Shown here: positions 30,396 to 35,028 of the stretch, in pieces | Numbering within the stretch: position 1 is the stretch's first letter | Layout of the letters: each line of letters begins with the position of its first letter | NCBI GenBank assembly: GCA_016302405.1 | Contig: JAEDNR010000011.1 | Coordinates: forward strand, 1 to 35,028 | Reading direction: 5' to 3' | Length of the DNA stretch: 35,028 nt | Source: Oscillospiraceae bacterium | Lineage (GTDB): Bacteria > Bacillota > Clostridia > Oscillospirales > Oscillospiraceae | Position numbers and translations under genes: made by a program | Notes under the pieces: generated by a model | The model's database searches: none | The model's input: the letters and a program-made list of their open reading frames with translations, nothing else | Told to the model about the DNA's origin: nothing

Positions 30396-30578
30396 CAGAT
30401 AAATGATGGTTTAGCGTACTGGCACGAAGCGCCCATGCCTCTCCCTTTGGGAGAGGTGGCCCGGCGGAACGCCGGGACGGAGAGGGTTTTCGCAGAGCAT
30501 TTCCCCTCTCAGTCACGCCTATGGCGTGACAGCTCTCCCATAGGGAGAGCCAAGGGGTGCTCCGCTAAACGACCATTT
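30396..30578. repeat. Repeat family C (183 bp, related to B)
   Basis: Outer ends CAGATAAATGATGGTTTAGC (30396-30415) and GCTAAACGACCATTT (30564-30578) are inverted and match the outer ends of family B copy 2. The inside has hairpins CTCTCCCTTTGGGAGAG, GGCCCGGCGGAACGCCGGG, CACGCCTATGGCGTG and CTCTCCCATAGGGAGAG, symmetrical about the centre. Non-coding. Together with repeat A copy 4 it fills the 571-bp gap before the BlaI-type gene. Confidence 0.75.
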
Positions 30579-30616
30579 TGCTTCATTAACCCGATAAGCA
30601 TCAAATAAAATATTGG

Positions 30617-30773
30617 GGAAGCTCTGATTAAGCGTATAGCGCTTACAGCGAGAGAGTTTGCTTCCTCGAAAAGTTTGGAAAAGCTAGGAATACTGTATGT
30701 ATTCCATTTTCAAACTGCACTGAGGGAGCAAAAGATCCGCTGTTAAGCCGAAGACAATTTATTCAGAGGTTCC
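30617..30773. repeat. Repeat family A, divergent copy 4 (157 bp)
   Basis: The interior matches copies 2 and 3 (GCGAGAGAGTTTG, GGAATACTGTATGTATTCC, GCAAAAGATCCGCTG), but the ends differ: GGAAGCTCTGATTAA (30617-30631) and TTATTCAGAGGTTCC (30759-30773), themselves inverted to each other. So one core is found with two kinds of end. Confidence 0.65.
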
Positions 30774-30848
30774 TTAGAACACCGGATGGATTCCCTTATT
30801 CTTACCACCGCCACCGCCGGATGTCCACGGACTTTTAAAAAATTGACC

Positions 30849-30899
30849 TTGACATTTCTGTCTACTTGTAGTAGAATACATTTGTCTACAGATAGTAGA
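30849..30899 (+). promoter_or_regulatory. Promoter with two BlaI-type operators
   Basis: TTGACA (30849-30854), 17-bp spacer, TAGAAT (30872-30877). Two 15-base inverted repeats, TCTACTTGTAGTAGA (30861-30875) and TCTACAGATAGTAGA (30885-30899), lie 24 bp apart over the spacer/-10 and the start region. They resemble BlaI/MecI operators (TACTACATATGTAGTA), so the repressor encoded next should control its own operon. Confidence 0.85.
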
Positions 30900-30916
30900 G
30901 CAAAGGAGGAACCTAT

Positions 30917-31276
30917 ATGGCAGAATATAAGCTGGGTGAAGTGGAATCCGTTTTCGCGGATATTATCTGGAATAACGAGCCCCTGTCCTCCCGCCGTTTG
31001 GCGGAGCTTGCCGAGGCGAGGCTGAATTGGAAGCGGACCACCACCTATACCATTCTGAAGCGGCTTTGTGACCGGGAATTGTTTCAGAACAATAACGGAA
31101 CTGTCACTTCCCGTATAAGCCGGGAGGAATTCTTCGCAAGGCAGAGCGAGCAGTTTGTGGAGGACACCTTCCAGGGCTCCCTGCCGGCTTTCCTGGCGGC
31201 TTTTGGCAGCCGAAAGAAGCTTTCCGACCAGGAAATTGACGAGCTGCAAAAGATCATCGATTCCATGCGGGGGTGA
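30917..31276 (+). CDS. BlaI/MecI-family repressor
   Basis: A 119-residue winged-helix repressor. The N-terminal DNA-binding domain covers about residues 3-75: LGEVESVFADIIWNNEPLSS, AELAEARLNWKRTTTYTILK (recognition helix with TTTYTIL, as in BlaI TTVxTLL) and LCDRELFQNNNGTVTSRISR (wing). Residues 76-119 form the dimerisation helices. BlaI-type proteins bind as dimers and are inactivated by cleavage when the partner M56 sensor is triggered. RBS AAAGGAGG 8 bases before the ATG. Its stop overlaps the GTG start of the sensor gene (GTGA). Two matching operators upstream support autoregulation. No beta-lactamase is in the window, so the regulated function is open. Confidence 0.93.
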   Translation: MAEYKLGEVESVFADIIWNNEPLSSRRLAELAEARLNWKRTTTYTILKRLCDRELFQNNNGTVTSRISREEFFARQSEQFVEDTFQGSLPAFLAAFGSRKKLSDQEIDELQKIIDSMRG

Positions 31277-33750
31277 GCGCTGTGACGGCTGTCTTCTCTG
31301 AAATACTAAACATGAGCATGACCGGAAGCCTGGTGATCCTGCTTGTCATGGCGGCGCGGCTGCTGCTGAAACGGTCTCCCAAGATTTATGCCTATGCCCT
31401 TTGGGCGGTGGTGCTGTTTCGGCTTCTGTGCCCGGTTTCCCTGTCGGCATCGGTGTCCGCTCTGGGCCTGCTCCAGCCAGAGGTGACGGAAGCAAGCCCA
31501 GTGACCAGCACCGTATCCTACCAGCCCAGCGCCTATGTCCAGAGGCGAGCGGATGCTATCCTGATTCCCCAGGCCGCCCCGGAATCCACCCAGGACACCG
31601 GGGCAATCAAGCAGACTGCCCCCAGTGTTTGGGATATTGCTTCCTATGTGTGGTTTGCAGGTATGGCGGCAATGGCTTGTTACAGCGTAGTCCAGTTTCT
31701 CCGCCTGCGAAGGAAGTTGGTCGGCGCAATGCCTTACGGGAAAAACGTGTATCTTTCCGATTACATTGCCTCTCCCTTTGTCATGGGCGTCCTGCGGCCG
31801 AAAGTGTACCTGCCCTCGGGAATCCCCATGGCGGAGCGGCCATACATCCTTGCCCATGAGCAGCACCATATCCGCCGGGGGGATCCCCTCTGGAAGCTGC
31901 TGGGCTACGGAGCGCTGTGCATCCACTGGTTCAATCCCATGGCGTGGTGTGCCTTTATCCTCGCCGGAAAGGACATGGAAATGAGCTGCGACGAGGCGGT
32001 GATCCGTCAGTTAGGTGACGGCATCCGGGCAGACTACGCATCTTCCCTCCTTCGCCTTGCCACCCATAAGAAGATTATTGCCGGCATGCCCCTTGCCTTT
32101 GGCGAGGGCGATACCAAAGGGAGGGTCAGGAATATGGCAAACTGGAAAAAGCCCGGGGTGTGGGTGAGCATCCTGTGCGGTATCGTCTGCATCGGGGTGC
32201 TTGTGGCCTGCGGGGTCAACCCAAAAGAGGAACCGGACCTCTCTGACATAACCCGCACCTCCGGTCCTGCCGATGTGGGTATCGGTGAACTCTATTTTAT
32301 CCTCCCGGAGGGTTTTACCATTGAAGCAACGAACGAGCAAACCTCATCGACCAGTTTATACAACCACATTATACAAAGCAAAAACGAAGCAGTCGGCGGT
32401 GTCAACGTGTGGGACAACCCGGATTTTCCTCTTGAAAAAAAATTCGACGGAGACACTTTTATTGACACCAATTTCGTCCGGTGGGTACGGGCCTTGGGGC
32501 TGCCGGAAGCCCAGGAGGACGTCTCCCTCGGCAGCATGATCGGAGATTCCCTCTACGCGGATCTGGAAGCGGAGTTTTTTGACGACAATGCTCCAACCAA
32601 AAGGGATGTCACGCATTACTTTTTCATTTCCGATTCCGTGGTATACGATATATGGTTCGACGAAAACACGCTGCCGGAGAATCTTGATTTTACGATTCTT
32701 CGTACCGTCCGGCTGGGCAGCGAAGCGGAAGTTTCCTCCCCTGCACCACTGCCCTTTGCAATCGGGACGCTTCCCGCAGGCTTTTCCCATAGGGAGGACG
32801 AAAGCGGCAGCATCCGCATTCTGAAAGGTACGGACACCGTGGGCGGAATCGTGGGCTATCCCATTCCGGAGGGTGTCTATGACCCCTATGATGATCATTT
32901 TATATGGCTGGAGGATGTGGGAATCCCGGATTTTGAAGACAGCAGCCTGGCATACATGGGCGGCATGACCGGTATAAACGGCAGCTGGTGCGCGAAATTT
33001 GCCAGCGATGTGCCCGACGGTGTCGAGCCAACTGTGAACCACCGCCACAACTTTCTTGTCGCGGATGGCACCGTCTACGACATCTGGTTCGATATGCTTC
33101 TGATCGATTTCAATGACCAACAGGAATGCCTCCGGGCGATCCTGTCCACCGTCCAGGAAACCGCACCCGACACATCGGAGCAAAGCCCGACCGCTGAGGA
33201 CATTGCCTTTGAGACCTGCCAAACAGTCATGGACACGGTGCAGGCCGGCAGCTACCACATCCTGGCACAACGCCGGTACAGCTCCCCTACCGCGAATTAT
33301 TCTGTTGAGACCCTGTGGAATGCGGGCGACTGGCTTCGTATGATACATACGGGTTCAGGGGAGCAGAATGCCACCTTGTATGTTAATGATCGGATCTTCA
33401 ACGGCCAAAGCAACTCGAGCAACCCGGAGGCGTTTATCTGGCAGGAGGGTGTGACTCCGGGTTTCCAGGAACCCTGGCTTGCCTGCTTCCTGTTTATCAG
33501 ACACAATATCACCTATCTGGACACACTGACAGACGCGGATGGGACATGCTATATGTTCCGGGCGGACGGGTATACTCCCGGTTATTTTGTGAATTTCTAT
33601 TTTGACCCGGAGGGAAACTTTATAAATGTCCGGTTGGAGGTCAATCAGTTCCAGGGCAACGACTTCACCGTTACGGAGTCCATCGTCTCCCTGGACCAGG
33701 AAACCATCGCCGCGGAAATTAACAAGGAATACCAGCGGGCCATCGGATAA
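31273..33750 (+). CDS. BlaR1-like M56 membrane peptidase with unusual outer domain
   Basis: An 825-residue membrane sensor-peptidase starting with GTG in a GTGA overlap. The N-terminal part (1-320) is the M56 domain: TM segments about 10-25, 37-55 and 118-140, zinc motif YILAHEQHHIRRGDP (HExxH at 195-199), the downstream acidic ligand in KDMEMSCDEAV, and a last TM at about 296-314 (VWVSILCGIVCIGVLVACG). In BlaR1 the following part is a penicillin-binding domain. Here there is no SxxK/KTG set; residues about 335-635 are two related modules (each ending in ISDSVVYDIWFDENTLP or VADGTVYDIWFDMLLID), then a third beta-rich part (about 640-820). It should cleave or inactivate the BlaI-type repressor upon an external signal other than a beta-lactam (inference). 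Confidence 0.85.
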   Translation: MSAVTAVFSEILNMSMTGSLVILLVMAARLLLKRSPKIYAYALWAVVLFRLLCPVSLSASVSALGLLQPEVTEASPVTSTVSYQPSAYVQRRADAILIPQAAPESTQDTGAIKQTAPSVWDIASYVWFAGMAAMACYSVVQFLRLRRKLVGAMPYGKNVYLSDYIASPFVMGVLRPKVYLPSGIPMAERPYILAHEQHHIRRGDPLWKLLGYGALCIHWFNPMAWCAFILAGKDMEMSCDEAVIRQLGDGIRADYASSLLRLATHKKIIAGMPLAFGEGDTKGRVRNMANWKKPGVWVSILCGIVCIGVLVACGVNPKEEPDLSDITRTSGPADVGIGELYFILPEGFTIEATNEQTSSTSLYNHIIQSKNEAVGGVNVWDNPDFPLEKKFDGDTFIDTNFVRWVRALGLPEAQEDVSLGSMIGDSLYADLEAEFFDDNAPTKRDVTHYFFISDSVVYDIWFDENTLPENLDFTILRTVRLGSEAEVSSPAPLPFAIGTLPAGFSHREDESGSIRILKGTDTVGGIVGYPIPEGVYDPYDDHFIWLEDVGIPDFEDSSLAYMGGMTGINGSWCAKFASDVPDGVEPTVNHRHNFLVADGTVYDIWFDMLLIDFNDQQECLRAILSTVQETAPDTSEQSPTAEDIAFETCQTVMDTVQAGSYHILAQRRYSSPTANYSVETLWNAGDWLRMIHTGSGEQNATLYVNDRIFNGQSNSSNPEAFIWQEGVTPGFQEPWLACFLFIRHNITYLDTLTDADGTCYMFRADGYTPGYFVNFYFDPEGNFINVRLEVNQFQGNDFTVTESIVSLDQETIAAEINKEYQRAIG

Positions 33751-33751
33751 A

Positions 33752-34042
33752 CTAAGCGGCTCCCCAAAAACGGGGAGCCGCTGTGCTATTGCAGGACAAA
33801 ATATACCACTGTGATTCCCACTCGCTTAAGTTTCCTTTCATGTTTTTCTTGTAGAGTTCATAGAACGCTTCAAACGTCATTTCCAGATTGCCGGAGCTTT
33901 GAGTAAGGAAATCACACTCCCAATCTAGAGCCTCTCTTTTGGTGGCAAAGCCTCGCTTGGTTTTCCGGTCTGGTTCGACCTTCCAGTTCGTGAATCGGAA
34001 CTGCGCGTACCATGTTCCGTTTTTGTCTTTGTGCGCTCCCAT
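33752..34042 (-). pseudogene. Truncated tyrosine-type integrase (N-terminal part)
   Basis: Residues 1-70 are the N-terminus of a Tn916/phage-type integrase: MGAHKDKNGTWYAQFRFTNW and KTKRGFATKREALDWECDFL form the arm-site DNA-binding domain, and MTFEAFYELYKKNMKGNL is the start of the core-binding domain. After about residue 72 the text (SEWESQWYILSCNSTAAPRF) has no family character and ends at 96, whereas an intact enzyme has about 370-400 residues with R-H-R-Y catalytic residues. The break falls at the ATTCCCACTC repeat (33814-33823). RBS AAGGAGG 10 bases upstream, and 1 base separates it from the excisionase-like gene, as in intact int-xis pairs. Confidence 0.8.
33756..33781 (+). terminator. 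Hairpin after the M56 gene
   Basis: Perfect 10-bp stem GCGGCTCCCC (33756-33765) and GGGGAGCCGC (33772-33781) 5 bases after the stop codon. No T-tract follows, so strength is unclear. It also lies in the 3' end of the truncated integrase frame on the other strand. Confidence 0.5.
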
Positions 34043-34043
34043 C

Positions 34044-34247
34044 TTATTTACCTCCTTGCTGGTGATCGTTACAGAAACCGTAAATTTGCTCTTCTAGGTA
34101 TTTCCGATTCACTCTGCCATTGACCACGATAAACCCTCTGGAAGAGAGCTGATCGTTCAGTCGCTTGATGATTCTGTAAGCCTCAGCACGAGATACACCG
34201 AGCAGTTCCGCTACTTCGTCTGCCTTTATAAATAAGCTGTTTGCCAT
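34044..34247 (-). CDS. Excisionase-like / HTH DNA-binding protein
   Basis: A 67-residue protein. ADEVAELLGVSRAEAYRIIK (9-28) is a MerR/excisionase-type helix-turn-helix, followed by a wing (GFIVVNGRVNRKYLEEQIYG). Small proteins of this type lie immediately before the integrase in many ICEs and act as excisionase or transcription regulator. RBS AGGAGG 8 bases before the ATG. Its stop lies 1 base before the integrase start. Since the integrase is truncated, this gene probably has no recombination role left, but it could still bind the nearby direct repeats. Confidence 0.8.
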   Translation of the reverse strand: MANSLFIKADEVAELLGVSRAEAYRIIKRLNDQLSSRGFIVVNGRVNRKYLEEQIYGFCNDHQQGGK

Positions 34248-34322
34248 ATCTTGATCCTCCTGAATGTGAGTGTAAGGTTAAGTCCTTTCACTGATTCGGA
34301 ATCAAGAAAGAGAAAAATCAAC

Positions 34323-34370
34323 GTCCTCAGCTGTCCTCAGCGCAAAAATTTGATTTTCTCCTGTCCTCAG
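34323..34370. repeat. Three phased GTCCTCAG direct repeats
   Basis: GTCCTCAG at 34323-34330, 34333-34340 and 34363-34370, spaced 10 and 30 bp apart, one and three helical turns, on the same face of DNA. They lie 75-125 bp upstream of the excisionase-like start, as expected for Xis or Int arm sites or an operator. Confidence 0.6.
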
Positions 34371-34396
34371 AGACATGTGAGAAAAGAATAAAAAAA

Positions 34397-34434
34397 GCTC
34401 TCAAATCTAACCGATAAAAGTTAGATTTGAGAGC
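34397..34434 (-). terminator. Rho-independent terminator on the minus strand
   Basis: Perfect 15-bp stem GCTCTCAAATCTAAC (34397-34411) and its complement (34420-34434); on the minus strand it is followed by six T and then TTATTC. It would end transcripts coming from the right, upstream of the excisionase-like gene. No gene is seen to the right on that strand within the window (34435-34812), which may be the deleted part of the element. Confidence 0.75.
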
Positions 34435-34812
34435 GATGAGATGCTTTGGCATTATTCATGCATAGAGGAGCTTTGTCCTCATTTTGTCCGCAAAAACGGC
34501 TTTGGGGTGCCGAAAACCATTGGTATTACAGCACTTTTTCGTTTCTGTGGATTATTCCCACTCATTGCAGGGACTTGCGCCTTAAACAATTTTGTTTAGA
34601 AGATGTTGTGCCTGCTGTTCTGATTATTTTGATTACCCATATTATCTTAGCTGTACGATGGATGCTTATCAAAATCTTATCAGCGGTGATAAACCACCAT
34701 GGGAGGGGCAACACAGTTGTTTCGGGTGGTTGTCACCCTAATAATAATATTATACGCAAAGTCGACCAAAAAAGCAAGATGGGGCTTTCTCATTTTGTGA
34801 CCCTAATTCTAT

Positions 34813-34973
34813 GGCAACACCGCATAAATCGGCAAGGAAGCTCAGCGAGAGATTTTGTGCCGGTTCAAAGTTTCAAAAATGAGGGAATACTGTATGTATT
34901 TCCCATTTTTGAAACTGTAGAACCGGTGCAAAAGATCCGCTGAGATCCGCAGACGCATTTGTGCGGTGTTGCC
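34813..34973. repeat. Repeat family A, copy 3 (161 bp)
   Basis: Ends are GGCAACACCGCA (34813-34824) and its complement (34962-34973). The interior has GCGAGAGATTTTG, the hairpin AGTTTCAAAAATG / CATTTTTGAAACT around GGGAATACTGTATG, and GCAAAAGATCCGCTG, as in copies 2 and 4. No gene was found from 34248 to the window end except the features listed. Confidence 0.85.
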
Positions 34974-35028
34974 CTATATTCCGTATACCGCCATGCCCGC
35001 TACTGCGGATATTATAATTAAAAGAATA

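Larger units (their letters stand above)
33814..34563. mobile_element. Remnant of an integrative element between att-like repeats
   Basis: ATTCCCACTC occurs at 33814-33823 and 34554-34563, in direct orientation, flanking an excisionase-like gene and the N-terminal part of an integrase. Read on the minus strand it is GAGTGGGAAT. This is like the Glu-Trp-Glu-stop end of guaA (GMP synthase), a known integration hotspot of Gram-positive elements, though guaA itself is not in the window. The integrase reading is lost at the inner edge of the left copy. A 740-bp scar of a larger element is the simplest reading. Confidence 0.5.

Noticed and set aside
31273..33750. Beta-lactam resistance sensor
   Set aside because: The penicillin-binding SxxK/SxN/KTG set is not seen in the outer part and no beta-lactamase or PBP gene is adjacent.
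34446..34943. Plus-strand 165-codon frame near the window end
   Set aside because: Its C-terminal third lies in repeat A copy 3 and the rest has no recognisable composition; no RBS.

Overview
The window looks like a chromosomal segment of a Gram-positive Clostridia (Bacillota), most likely in the Oscillospirales. This is inferred from a Spo0A-type regulator, strong AGGAGG ribosome binding sites, sigma-A promoters with U-tract terminators, moderately GC-rich coding sequence, and families such as DUF6472, DUF1643 and M56/BlaI. No rRNA, tRNA or CRISPR array was seen.

Layout. (1) 1-3070, minus strand: tail of a surface-polysaccharide locus with two GT2 glycosyltransferases, a Wzx flippase reduced by an internal deletion, and a GNAT acetyltransferase. 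(2) 3268-4183: a Spo0A-like response regulator with two TGTCGA(A/T) boxes exactly 10 bp apart upstream. (3) 4245-6430: a left-handed beta-helix protein and phosphoglucosamine mutase (amino-sugar supply). (4) 6475-8926: an operon of a membrane-anchored XRE regulator, 5-formyltetrahydrofolate cyclo-ligase, a membrane protein and a DUF1643 protein. (5) 8957-12024: repeats around a small Cys protein and a large lipoprotein with an HELCH zinc motif. (6) 12129-13097, minus: GNAT fused to a Cys-rich DUF3795-like domain. (7) 13284-22568: a self-contained five-gene operon, the most interesting part. It encodes a membrane protein with two Rossmann/RCK-like domains and a RyR-like tail, a K+ channel (TVGYGD) with an RCK-like domain and a RyR domain, a secreted repeat-rich surface protein, a TIR-like membrane protein without the catalytic glutamate, and a TIR-TM-TPR protein that keeps it. 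(8) 22623-25213: a phosphoribosyltransferase and cytosine permease-like pair behind a leader peptide and terminator (attenuator). (9) 25212-26902, minus: two GNATs and a dienelactone hydrolase-like protein. (10) 27456-33781: small regulatory units (XRE-zinc ribbon, ECF sigma with a putative anti-sigma factor, GNAT, BlaI-type repressor with M56 sensor), separated by repeats. (11) 33752-34563: remnant of an integrative element (truncated integrase, excisionase-like gene, att-like direct repeats).

How the genes may work together. In the central operon TIR domains (NAD+-cleaving or scaffold) are co-expressed with RyR-bearing channel proteins. A plausible but untested model is that TIR activity or TIR/TPR assembly is relayed to the RyR/RCK parts, which gate K+ flux, while the secreted protein acts on the outside. 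Intergenic DNA is dominated by at least three families of structured, non-coding inverted repeats: A about 160-170 bp, B/C about 180-370 bp, and D about 240 bp with AAATTGGAATTT ends. Several of them touch the stop codons of genes.
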